Below are positions 1 through 6,314 of a DNA stretch of 14,102 bases, one piece after another. Every line of letters starts with the position of its first letter. Positions within the stretch are counted from its first letter, which is position 1. The position numbers and the translations under genes were made by a program. The notes beneath the pieces were generated by a model. It was not told the origin of the DNA. It ran no database searches and saw nothing but the letters and a program-made list of their open reading frames with translations. Source of the stretch: Reyranella sp. (GTDB lineage Bacteria; Pseudomonadota; Alphaproteobacteria; Reyranellales; Reyranellaceae); NCBI GenBank assembly GCA_030679805.1, contig JAUXST010000655.1, positions 1 to 14,102 on the forward strand, read 5' to 3'.

Positions 1-255
1 GCGCATGCTGCCGTCATGACCGCGGACCTCAGTCGCCTCGACGGCCGTCTGCGCCGCCGGCTGGTCGTGATGCGCGACGGCTACGAGAAGCGTTTCGTCG
101 AGCTGGTAAGGGCGCTTCCATTGCCGGACGCTGTCGACCGCACCTTGTGGCGCCTGCAGCTTCTGGGTGCCCTCAACTGGACACCGACCTGGTACCGGCC
201 GGGTAGGAAATCGCCGGCCTCCATCGCCCGCGCCCTGGTGGCGGCTCTGCGCTAG
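1..255 (+). CDS. TetR-family transcriptional regulator, C-terminal fragment (5' end outside window)
   Basis: The reading frame is open to the left window edge, and 84 residues plus a TAG stop are visible. Only the ligand-binding and dimerisation end is present. The tail reads LLGALNWTPTWYRPGRKSPA followed by a short helix, a pattern I know from KstR2/FadR-like TetR regulators of acyl-CoA and fatty-acid genes (TetR_C_33-type tail). The DNA-binding HTH would lie upstream, so the family call rests on this tail alone. An internal ATG at 16 is in frame but is unlikely to be a true start because the frame is coding-like right to the edge. The stop overlaps a GTG at 255 of the following GNAT frame, so the two genes may be co-transcribed. 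The ligand and targets cannot be read from here. Confidence 0.7.
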   Translation, partial: AHAAVMTADLSRLDGRLRRRLVVMRDGYEKRFVELVRALPLPDAVDRTLWRLQLLGALNWTPTWYRPGRKSPASIARALVAALR

Positions 256-272
256 TGGGCTATAGAGAGCCG

Positions 273-695
273 ATGACTGTCGAAATCCGCTATGTCGGCC
301 CCGGCGATGAGAGCCTGTTCGATCGCGTCGCTCCTGACGTGTTCGATCATCCGGTCGAGCGTCGCCAGCTCACCCACTATCTCGCCACGCCGGGACATCA
401 TCTCATGGTGGCCATCGTGAACGGCGAGATCGTGGGCCAGGTTGCGGCCGTCGTACACCGGCATCCCGATGGTCGGCCGACCGAACTCTACATCGACGAA
501 GTGGCCGTGGCGCCGGCGTTCCAACGGCAGGGCATTGCCCGGAATCTCCTCGACGCCATGCTGGCGTTCGGCAAGGAGCTGGGATGCCAGGAAGCCTGGG
601 TGGGCACCGAACCGGACAACACAGCGGCCAGGACTCTCTACGAAGCCCGGAGCGCACCGGCCGAGGCTTTCGCCATGTACGTGCTTCGGCTTTAG
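273..695 (+). CDS. GNAT N-acetyltransferase, AAC(3)-I-like
   Basis: This 140-residue GNAT-fold enzyme would transfer acetyl from acetyl-CoA to an amine in the cytoplasm. The acetyl-CoA pyrophosphate-binding motif A is clear at residues 79-90 (VAVAPAFQRQGIA, Q/RxxGxA type). It is preceded by LYIDEV (72-77) and followed by ELGCQEAWV and EPDNTAAR (102-120). That order matches the aminoglycoside 3-N-acetyltransferase I (AAC(3)-I) branch as I know it. The C-terminus has ARSAPAEAF where relatives usually carry a LGG turn, so the substrate may differ. I chose ATG 273 because GAGAG sits a few bases upstream. A GTG at 255, overlapping the stop of the upstream regulator, would add six residues. The stop shares bases with the stop of the convergent VOC gene (692-695). 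A role in antibiotic resistance is unproven. Confidence 0.82.
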   Translation: MTVEIRYVGPGDESLFDRVAPDVFDHPVERRQLTHYLATPGHHLMVAIVNGEIVGQVAAVVHRHPDGRPTELYIDEVAVAPAFQRQGIARNLLDAMLAFGKELGCQEAWVGTEPDNTAARTLYEARSAPAEAFAMYVLRL

Positions 696-1376
696 GCGGC
701 GGGCCCGGCAAACAGCAGGAGATTGCCGTCGGGATCGCGCACGATGAAGGTTCGTGCGCCCCAGGGTTCCTTCTTGAGCGTTTGGTTGAAGTCGACCCCG
801 GCCGACTTGTACTGGTCGAAGAGCCGGTGGATCTCCTCTGCGCTTTCGACCGTCATCGAAGCCGACAACAGGCTTTCCCGCTCACGAATATCGCCGACGA
901 AGACCGGCTCGCAGACCATACGGAGGTTGAGCCGGGCCCTGTCGCGCTTGACCTGGCCAATAGAAGGCCGGTTCGCCATAGGTGAACACCACCGTGAAGC
1001 CGAGCTTCGAGGTAAAGTAGTCACATGATGCCCTGATGTCGGCGACGTAAAGTTCTGCCTCGACGTCGCTCAGCGCCGGGTTGGAAGCCGTCGGCTTGGC
1101 AGTATCCGCCATGGTTTGCACTCCTGTCTTGAGCGCCTGCCAGCTTTCGAACCCGGATTGACGCGCGACGAACTCCTGCGCGTCGCCCGGCTTGAAACTT
1201 CCCGCTAGCACCTGACGATCCGTCAAATGCTTGTAACGCGGCAGCACCGCTCTGATTGCCGCGGCGACAGGGTAGTAGCCGTCACGATGCCAGCGCAGAT
1301 AGAGCTTGGCCTGCTTCCGGAGATTCTCGAGGTTCGGCATGGGCGCAACTACGGTTTCAGTGACGTAGGTGGGCAT
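692..1376 (-). pseudogene. VOC/glyoxalase-fold protein with N-terminal helical domain, broken by a one-base frameshift
   Basis: Two overlapping minus-strand frames together make one VOC protein. Residues 14-87, from MPNLENLRKQAK through ARQSGFESWQALKTG, form a short helical domain that I recall in front of ankyrin or glyoxalase domains. Residues about 105-139 (AELYVADIRASCDYFTSKLG) start the VOC domain, and the frame then goes wrong. The rest (GQVKRDRARLNLRM through WGARTFIVRDPDGNLLLFAG) continues in the other frame. Deleting one T on the minus strand (plus-strand A at 959/960, in ggccaatag) restores an uninterrupted protein of 227 residues, so this is a one-base insertion or a sequencing error. 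Start 1376 has GAAGGGG just upstream with short spacing. ATG 1340 (MPNLENL) is the start I would expect from relatives but has no clear ribosome site. If the shift is real, the product would be truncated and probably inactive. Confidence 0.8.
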
Positions 1377-1435
1377 AGCCCCTTCGGCCGTCAGCCGATG
1401 CGCCCTACAGCAACAAGATAAGCATGACTCCGGTG

Positions 1436-1464
1436 ATTATCGGCTGTCAACGCTCGCTTCTCAG
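1436..1464 (-). promoter_or_regulatory. possible promoter of the frameshifted VOC gene
   Basis: On the minus strand, CTGAGA (1464-1459), a 17-base spacer and GATAAT (1441-1436) make a reasonable sigma-70-like pair about 60 bases before the start at 1376. A perfect TTGACA (1450-1445) lies inside this spacer but has no good -10 at the right distance. An 8-bp inverted repeat, CAGCCGAT (1392-1399) and ATCGGCTG (1439-1446), flanks the leader and overlaps the -10. The 97-base gap 1377-1473 holds nothing else that I recognise. Confidence 0.25.
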
Positions 1465-1473
1465 GCTGGCTTC

Positions 1474-3078
1474 TCAGGCGAGCGCCGCCACATCAAGTGC
1501 TTTGCCGAAGCGACGGCTGCAATCGAGCGGGTCGCCATACTTGCGGTGCCGCGCGGTGTGCTGGGCGGCGGCGAGCAACAGCCGGCCGCGGTCGGGCAAG
1601 CGGTTCTTGCCGAAGTCCTCCAGCATGCAGAGGGCGATCTCCTGGTTGTGCGGGTCGTTGCCCAGCCGGCTCGCGGCCATTGCGAGCGCCCGCACCAGCG
1701 GCGCCGTGTCGTGGCCGCTCGCCAGATAGGCTTTTACCCATCCCAATGCCTTGGGGGCGTCGAGGGCGATGGTCGCGGCTTCGACTCGTGCAGCGAGCTG
1801 CCCGGCGTCGAGGTCCGAGGCGCTTGATGACATGTCGATCCGCGCTGGCAGCAAGTCACCGCTCAGCTTTTGATGCCAGGCGTTCTGGTTGAGGTAGGCG
1901 GCCGCGAGATAGAGCAGCTTTAGCCGTTGCGGATGCTGGAAGTTGTCCCAGAACCAGCCCAGCGTGTTGCAATACTCGTAGCAGTGCTGGGGCAGCGAGA
2001 AGTTGATGTCGGAATGGGTTTCCAGCACGACCTGCGCAGCGCCAAGCTGGATCGCATCGAGGATCGAGCGCGGATTCTTGCTGGCCTTCAGCAACGCCGT
2101 CAGGTGCTCGATATAGGCAGGTTCGGGTTGGCGCAGCACCGCCTCGATGAAGGCGTCGGCCTCGGCCTGCGTGAGCGGCACCTTGTTGCCGGCCAGGATG
2201 GCGCGCTCCTGCTCTGTCGTGCCGCTGTAGGGCACGGCATGCAGCTCGTGGCCTTCGAGATAGACGGTGATGGCGTTGCAGGCCACTTCGTAGAGCGAGT
2301 ACCATCGCGGGCCGACGGCGATATCGAGCGCCCCGGCATAAAGTACGTCGTGCGCCATGTCCCAGCCGATGGCGTCGCCCAGCTCGACGGTGGCGCGGGC
2401 GCGGAAGGACTTGTGACCGGTCGTGTAGGAGCGGTTCTGGAAGGAGCGGTCCTGGACATCGATCAGGCCGGCGAAGACCAGTTCGGCCAGCGCCGCGCGC
2501 CGCTCGGAGGGATTGGCCATGAGGCCGAGGAAGGTGCGATAGGCCTCGACCACTTGGCCACGATGGACCTGGGTCATCCATTGGCCGAGACGATCGTGCA
2601 GCGGCCCGTCGAGTTTTAGCGGTGACTGGTCGGGCCAGTGCACCACCGGCGCCGGCGGCGGGCCGTCGGCCATCTGGAAGCCGCGCGAATAATGGCCTGG
2701 CGCCTTGGCGATCTTCTGGTTCCAGATATCGAGGCCCGTGGGGATGTACCAGATGGTCTGCGCCATCGGCAGGCCCGAGGCAGCGCCCGGAAGCATCTTC
2801 GACAGATGCAGCGTGGCGCGTGCGCTCAGCAGGCAATGGTCGTTGTTCACGAAGTTCACGAAGCCATCGTCGATACGCTCGTGATAGGGCACATGAGTGT
2901 AAGGTGCGTGGATGCGTACCGCCTCGCGCAGCATCTCCGGCAGCGGCCGTCCGGCCTTCACCAGTTGATAGTAGACTTCGCTCGCGCCCTTTTGGTCGCG
3001 CGCCAGGACGCGCTCCTCGAGAGCTGTGTAAAGCGGATCGGAACGCGTACTCGCAACGGCTGCTGAGTCAGGCGGCAT
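1474..3078 (-). CDS. uncharacterised 534-residue His/Cys-rich protein
   Basis: I do not recognise this family with confidence. The 534 residues look soluble and mainly helical, with no signal peptide, no clear membrane segment, no Rossmann glycine motif and no P-loop. It is rich in histidine: H57, H62 and H66 in IHAPYTHVPYHERID, H81 and H91 in NNDHCLLSARATLHL, H222, H243, H277 and H280, then H355 and H365 in ETHSDINFSLPQHCYEYCN with C366 and C370. The spacing suggests, but does not prove, a metal- or heme-dependent oxygenase-like enzyme. The C-terminal third (about 425-515) looks like a repeated-helix tail ending in ARHRKYGDPLDC. The start at 3078 is supported by GGAGG seven bases upstream and a strong promoter at 3099-3127. 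It diverges from the TetR gene, which may co-regulate it. A questin-oxidase-like helical oxygenase was considered, but I could not match its motifs. Confidence 0.85.
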   Translation of the reverse strand: MPPDSAAVASTRSDPLYTALEERVLARDQKGASEVYYQLVKAGRPLPEMLREAVRIHAPYTHVPYHERIDDGFVNFVNNDHCLLSARATLHLSKMLPGAASGLPMAQTIWYIPTGLDIWNQKIAKAPGHYSRGFQMADGPPPAPVVHWPDQSPLKLDGPLHDRLGQWMTQVHRGQVVEAYRTFLGLMANPSERRAALAELVFAGLIDVQDRSFQNRSYTTGHKSFRARATVELGDAIGWDMAHDVLYAGALDIAVGPRWYSLYEVACNAITVYLEGHELHAVPYSGTTEQERAILAGNKVPLTQAEADAFIEAVLRQPEPAYIEHLTALLKASKNPRSILDAIQLGAAQVVLETHSDINFSLPQHCYEYCNTLGWFWDNFQHPQRLKLLYLAAAYLNQNAWHQKLSGDLLPARIDMSSSASDLDAGQLAARVEAATIALDAPKALGWVKAYLASGHDTAPLVRALAMAASRLGNDPHNQEIALCMLEDFGKNRLPDRGRLLLAAAQHTARHRKYGDPLDCSRRFGKALDVAALA

Positions 3079-3098
3079 GGTCGACCTCCGAAGAGATC

Positions 3099-3127
3099 AT
3101 TAGACGCCCAGCCGCCGTGCGTTCCAA
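3099..3127 (-). promoter_or_regulatory. sigma-70-type promoter of the uncharacterised 534-residue protein gene
   Basis: Reading the minus strand, TTGGAA (3127-3122), a 17-base spacer and TCTAAT (3104-3099; five of six to TATAAT) form the best promoter-like pair in the window. Transcription would start near 3092, giving a leader of roughly 13 bases that contains the GGAGG ribosome site. The TetR operator at 3172-3189 lies about 45 bases upstream of this -35, so steric repression would be indirect. Confidence 0.5.
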
Positions 3128-3162
3128 GACGGCAATTTCGCAGGAGCGGTCGCCGTCCGACC

Positions 3163-3191
3163 TTGAAATCCAAGACGACCAGTCATATTGA
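3163..3191 (+). promoter_or_regulatory. putative promoter of the TetR gene, implying a leaderless mRNA
   Basis: TTGAAA (3163-3168) is followed by a 17-base spacer and TATTGA (3186-3191). An alternative -10 is CATATT at 3184-3189 with a 15-base spacer. A start point six to seven bases after the -10 falls at or next to the ATG at 3198. There is no Shine-Dalgarno sequence between the -10 and that ATG, which fits a leaderless transcript. The operator dyad at 3172-3189 covers the spacer and -10, so a bound repressor would exclude RNA polymerase. Confidence 0.4.
3172..3189. promoter_or_regulatory. operator-like dyad, copy 1 (TetR autoregulation)
   Basis: AAGACGACCAGTCATATT pairs in six of nine positions around its centre. 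It matches 16 of 18 bases of the better dyad upstream of the SDR gene (3821-3838), and the match continues with TTGAC just after it. Its end lies eight bases before the TetR start codon. The likely binder is the TetR protein encoded immediately downstream. Confidence 0.65.
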
Positions 3192-3197
3192 CGCTAC

Positions 3198-3776
3198 ATG
3201 GCCAAGCCCACGACGCGCGAAAAGCTTCTCTCTGCCGGTTTGGAGACACTTCACAAGCGGGGCTTCAACGCGACCGGCGTGCAGGACATCACGGACGCGG
3301 CCAAGGTGCCCAAGGGTTCGTTCTACAATCACTTCGAGAGCAAGGATGCGTTGGGCGTCGAGGTGGTGGCGCGCTACGCCGCCATGGGCGCTGTCCGGCG
3401 CCAGCCGCTGGTCGATGGTGGCGGCCCGCCGCTCGTACGGCTGCGGGCTCACTTCAGAAACCTCAACCAGCTCGGGCCGGCAGCCGGTTTCCGCCGGGGC
3501 TGTCTGCTGGGCAACTTCCGCACCGACCTCTCGACGCACAGTCCTGCCATCAGGGCGGCGGTCGAGGCGGCCTTCGACGACTGGACCCGGGTGATCGCCC
3601 AGGTGATTGCCGAGGCCCAGGAAGCGGGCGACATGTCCCGGGACCTGCCGGCCGACACGCTGGCGGGCTTCCTGCTCAATGCCTGGGAGGGCGCGGTGAT
3701 GCGGTCCCGGGTGGAGAAGAGCCAGGCGGCGCTCGACGCCTTCCTCGCCGTCACCTTCAACAAAATTCTCACCTGA
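3198..3776 (+). CDS. TetR/AcrR-family repressor, NemR-like
   Basis: This 192-residue regulator has a typical N-terminal TetR HTH: residues about 8-50, with GVQDITDAAKVPKGSFYNHF at 27-46 carrying the recognition helix and the SFYNHF signature. The C-terminal ligand domain contains RGCLLGNF (100-107). The cysteine C102 sits where NemR of E. coli has its reactive C106, as I recall that sequence, so electrophile or oxidant sensing is a reasonable inference. ATG 3198 is the natural N-terminus (MAKPTTREKLLSAG) but has no ribosome site, and the predicted promoter ends six bases before it. The gene is followed by an SDR in the same direction, 82 bases on. Both genes have the same operator-like dyad upstream, which points to autoregulation plus control of the SDR. 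Confidence 0.92.
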   Translation: MAKPTTREKLLSAGLETLHKRGFNATGVQDITDAAKVPKGSFYNHFESKDALGVEVVARYAAMGAVRRQPLVDGGGPPLVRLRAHFRNLNQLGPAAGFRRGCLLGNFRTDLSTHSPAIRAAVEAAFDDWTRVIAQVIAEAQEAGDMSRDLPADTLAGFLLNAWEGAVMRSRVEKSQAALDAFLAVTFNKILT

Positions 3777-3791
3777 CCTAGGAAAGCTCGC

Positions 3792-3820
3792 TTTACGGTC
3801 GGCCTTGTGCGTCCAATCTT
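3792..3820 (+). promoter_or_regulatory. possible weak promoter of the SDR gene
   Basis: TTTACG (3792-3797), a 17-base spacer and AATCTT (3815-3820) form a weak -35/-10 pair directly abutting the operator at 3821. The matches are poor (four and three of six). The main support is position: a repressor on the adjacent dyad would sit over the start point. The 82-base gap also holds a tiny AAAGC/GCTTT hairpin near 3783-3794 with no U-tract, so I do not call a terminator. Confidence 0.25.
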
Positions 3821-3838
3821 AAGACGACCGGTCATCTT
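3821..3838. promoter_or_regulatory. operator-like dyad, copy 2 (upstream of the SDR)
   Basis: AAGACGACCGGTCATCTT is an 18-bp inverted repeat with eight of nine pairs matching around a GACCGGTC core. It lies 20 bases before the SDR start and leaves the AAAGG ribosome site (3846-3850) free. Together with copy 1 it marks the probable regulon of the neighbouring TetR protein. Confidence 0.72.
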
Positions 3839-3858
3839 GACCTTGAAAGGACCATCCC

Positions 3859-4569
3859 ATGAAAATCCAGGACTCCGTCGCCCTCGTGACCGGCGCCAAT
3901 CGCGGCCTCGGCCTCGCCTTTGCCAAAGCACTGCTCGCGGGCGGGGCGCGCAAGGTCTATGCTGCAACGCGCGATCCCGTCTCCGTCACGCTATCAGGCG
4001 TGCAGGCGATCCGCCTCGACGTCACGAAACCGGACGAAATCGTCGCAACGGCGAGAGATGTCCAGGACGTCACGCTCCTCGTCAACAATGCCGGCATCCT
4101 GCGCGGATCGGGCTTCCTGTCACCCGGCGGCGTCGACGCCGTGCGCGCCGAACTGGAGACCAATTTCTTCGGCCCGCTCGCCTTGACCCGCGCTTTCGCG
4201 GCCACCCTGGCGCGCAACGGCGGCGGGGCGGTCATCAACGTGTTGTCTGCGTTGAGCTGGGTGAGTTTCCCGACGTCGTCGACTTACAGTGCCTCGAAGG
4301 CCGCCGCATGGTCGCTGAGCAACGGTCTGCGCGGCGAGTTGCGCGGGCAGGGCACGCAACTTCTGGCGCTGCATGTCGGCTACATGGATACCGACATGAT
4401 CCGCCACGTGACGGCACCGAAATCGGATCCCAACGACGTGGTCCGCCTGACTCTCGCCGCACTCGAATCCGGCAAGGAGGAGATCCTGGCCGACGAGGTG
4501 AGCCGGCAGGTCAAGCTCGGCCTGGCGGCGGAGCCGGGTGTCTACCTGAGTCCGCCGCGCGCTACCTAA
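3859..4569 (+). CDS. short-chain dehydrogenase/reductase (SDR), classical type
   Basis: This 236-residue NAD(P)-dependent oxidoreductase has every classical SDR element: the cofactor loop TGANRGLG (11-18), NNAG (76-79), the structural N102 in TNFFG, and the catalytic S130, Y143 and K147 in the YSASK motif. R38, shortly after the second strand (YAATRD), suggests NADP(H) preference. It is a little shorter than the usual 250 or so residues because the C-terminal substrate region is brief. The start is supported by AAAGG eight bases upstream. The substrate is unknown; reduction of a reactive carbonyl would fit control by a NemR-like regulator. The TAA stop overlaps the stop of the convergent crotonase (4566-4569), leaving no room for a separate terminator. 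Confidence 0.92.
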   Translation: MKIQDSVALVTGANRGLGLAFAKALLAGGARKVYAATRDPVSVTLSGVQAIRLDVTKPDEIVATARDVQDVTLLVNNAGILRGSGFLSPGGVDAVRAELETNFFGPLALTRAFAATLARNGGGAVINVLSALSWVSFPTSSTYSASKAAAWSLSNGLRGELRGQGTQLLALHVGYMDTDMIRHVTAPKSDPNDVVRLTLAALESGKEEILADEVSRQVKLGLAAEPGVYLSPPRAT

Positions 4570-5405
4570 GCCGTCCACGGCCCGAAGGGCGGCATGTCCT
4601 TGCTGGGGCGGAGAGGAAAGACGGGGGCACGCTTCTCGAAGAACGACTTGATGCCCTCCTGGGCGTCGGCGCCGGCCGCGAGATGGCCGACGCACTGTAG
4701 GTCGAGGGTGACGGCATCGAGGGGATTCTGTGCGCCCCACATGCTCCACATCAGCCGCCGGTTTACGGCGGCGGCGACGGCGGACAAGGTGCTGCTGGCG
4801 AACTTCCGGGCGAGTGCCTGCGCGGCCGGCAACAGTTCCTCCGGCGCGTGGATGGAACGCACCAGGCCGCCCCGCAGCGCCTCGTCGGCGCCGAACAGCT
4901 CGGCCGTCATGACCCATTCCTGCGCCTGCTGCATGCCGACCAGCCGCGGCAGGAACCAGCAGGAGCCGGCCTCCATCGCCATGCCGCGCCGGTTGAACAC
5001 GAATCCGATCTTGGCCGAACTGGACATCATCCGGATGTCCATGGGCAGGCACATGGTGATGCCGACGCCGACCGCGGCGCCGTTGATCGCGGCCACGATC
5101 GGTTTCAGGCAATTGAAGATGGCGAGCGTGATCGAATCGCTCGCCTCGCGTTTCTGGGGCGCGGTTCCGTCGTTCCACACCTGGAAGGCGCCGCTGCCGC
5201 CCGAGATGTCGGCCCCGGCGCAGAAGGCGCGGCCGGCGCCGGTGACGACGACGGCGCGCGCCTCGTCCATGGCGTTGACGCGCGTGAAGAAGTCGATCAG
5301 CTCGCGGCTCATCGTCGTATTGAAGGCGTTGAGCTTGTCGGGGCGGTTGAGCGTCACGGTCATGATGCCGTCTGCCAGATCGGTCAGCAGGGTCTCGTAT
5401 TTCAT
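4566..5405 (-). CDS. enoyl-CoA hydratase/isomerase (crotonase) family protein, lacking both canonical glutamates
   Basis: This 279-residue crotonase-fold enzyme acts on acyl-CoA thioesters. The oxyanion-hole segments are GRAFCAGADI (58-67) and AINGAAVGVG (106-115), and the CoA-binding N-terminal LNRPDKLNAF is at 19-28. The two glutamates of true hydratases (E144 and E164 of rat mitochondrial ECH) align here with T117 and F137. A glutamate at E145, in GMAMEAGSCWFLPRLVG, resembles the RRGxxPEA-SxWFLPRLVG subgroup seen in many actinobacterial and proteobacterial paralogs of unknown reaction. The chemistry may therefore be isomerisation or another crotonase reaction. ATG 5403-5405 is preceded by GGAAAGGA 11 bases upstream. 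The frame stays open to 5786, but that part is antisense to the divergent gene. It is divergent from the second crotonase across a 117-base gap. Confidence 0.88.
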   Translation of the reverse strand: MKYETLLTDLADGIMTVTLNRPDKLNAFNTTMSRELIDFFTRVNAMDEARAVVVTGAGRAFCAGADISGGSGAFQVWNDGTAPQKREASDSITLAIFNCLKPIVAAINGAAVGVGITMCLPMDIRMMSSSAKIGFVFNRRGMAMEAGSCWFLPRLVGMQQAQEWVMTAELFGADEALRGGLVRSIHAPEELLPAAQALARKFASSTLSAVAAAVNRRLMWSMWGAQNPLDAVTLDLQCVGHLAAGADAQEGIKSFFEKRAPVFPLRPSKDMPPFGPWTA

Positions 5406-5424
5406 GGTCGTGGCGATCCTTTCC

Positions 5425-5484
5425 GATGGTTCCGCGATGCGAGGCGGAATGTCGTTGCGCGAATGCTTGGTTTGCGAAACCATC
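5425..5484. promoter_or_regulatory. spaced inverted repeat in the divergent crotonase promoter region
   Basis: GATGGTTCCGC (5425-5435) and GCGAAACCATC (5474-5484) are 11-base arms with one mismatch, separated by 38 bases. The right arm is itself part of a local dyad, TGGTTTGCGAAACCA (5468-5482). The arrangement sits in the middle of the 117-base gap between the divergent crotonases, so a shared regulator binding site is plausible. No clear sigma-70 hexamers were found on either strand here. Confidence 0.4.
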
Positions 5485-5522
5485 GCCGCAACTGAGGCGT
5501 ACTGCAATCCCGGAGGAAGTCG

Positions 5523-6314
5523 ATGTCCTATGTGCTCAAGACCGTCGAAGACGGCGTGATGAAGATCGTGCTCAACCGCCCCGACGCGATGAATGCACTT
5601 AACCGCGACATGATGAGTGGCTTCAACGATGCGCTTGAAGAGGCGGCGGGCGACCGCAAGATCGGTTGCGTCGTCGTGCGCGGCGCCGGCGAGAAAGCAT
5701 TCTGCGCCGGTGGCGACGTCAAGTCGATGGCCGCCGGGCGCGACCAGGACAAGACCTACGAAGACAAGGTCCACGACATCCGCCACCGCATGCGCGTTTC
5801 GGAACTACTGCACGAGATGGGCAAGCCCACCATCGCCATGGTGAACGGCGTGGCGGCGGGCGCCGGCCTGTCGATCGCGCTGGCGGCCGACATGCGTTTC
5901 GTCGGCAAGAGCGCGCGCATGACGACGGCCTTCGCCAAGGTGGGCTTCTCGGGCGATTTCGGTTCGCACTTCTTCCTGCACCGGCTGGTCGGCACGTCCA
6001 AGGCGCGCGAGCTCTACTTCACCGCCGAGATCCTGAACGCCGAGCAGATCGAGAAGCTGGGCCTCGCCAATCGCGTGGTCGATGACGCCAGTCTCGAAAG
6101 CGAGACCATGACCTTCGCCAAGAAGCTTGCGGCGGGTCCGCGGGTCGCGTGGTGGCATGTGAAGAAGAACATGAAGGTGGCGGAAGAGGGCACGCTCTCC
6201 GAGGCGCTCGACAGCGAGGCGGCCCGCATGATCCGCACCGGCGAAACCGAGGATCACAAGGAAGCCGCCCGCGCCTTCGTCGAGAAGCGCGCGCCAGTCT
6301 TCAAGGGATACTGA
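5523..6314 (+). CDS. enoyl-CoA hydratase/isomerase family protein, PaaG-like active site
   Basis: This 263-residue crotonase-fold enzyme has the oxyanion-hole segments KAFCAGGDV (58-66) and MVNGVAAGAGLSIA (106-119), with the terminal helix VEKRAPVFKGY typical of the family. The rat ECH glutamates are replaced by S117 and F137. An aspartate, D145 in GFSGDFGSHFFLHRLVG, sits where PaaG-type isomerases and 4-chlorobenzoyl-CoA dehalogenase carry their catalytic aspartate. An acyl-CoA isomerase or related reaction is therefore more likely than simple hydration. The strong ribosome site GGAGGAAG (5512-5519) fixes the start. Beside a second crotonase and a LivM permease, it suggests breakdown of branched or aromatic acyl-CoA. 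A 19-bp duplication lies exactly over its 3' end (6297-6334). Confidence 0.9.
   Translation: MSYVLKTVEDGVMKIVLNRPDAMNALNRDMMSGFNDALEEAAGDRKIGCVVVRGAGEKAFCAGGDVKSMAAGRDQDKTYEDKVHDIRHRMRVSELLHEMGKPTIAMVNGVAAGAGLSIALAADMRFVGKSARMTTAFAKVGFSGDFGSHFFLHRLVGTSKARELYFTAEILNAEQIEKLGLANRVVDDASLESETMTFAKKLAAGPRVAWWHVKKNMKVAEEGTLSEALDSEAARMIRTGETEDHKEAARAFVEKRAPVFKGY

Noticed and set aside
1454..1479. Short direct repeat of CTTCTCAGG near the end of the 534-residue gene
   Set aside because: Only nine bases, two copies, one reaching into coding sequence; no structural context to give it meaning.
1927..2619. 230-residue plus-strand open frame inside the uncharacterised 534-residue gene
   Set aside because: It is antisense to a frame with a strong promoter and ribosome site; the translation shows no recognisable domain.
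3783..3794. AAAGC/GCTTT hairpin as a terminator after the TetR gene
   Set aside because: The stem is only five base pairs with a two-base loop and no U-tract.
5406..5786. 127-residue N-terminal extension of the minus-strand crotonase (open frame to 5786)
   Set aside because: The crotonase fold starts at MKYETLL (5405). The extension lies over the divergent gene's 5' end and has no family match.
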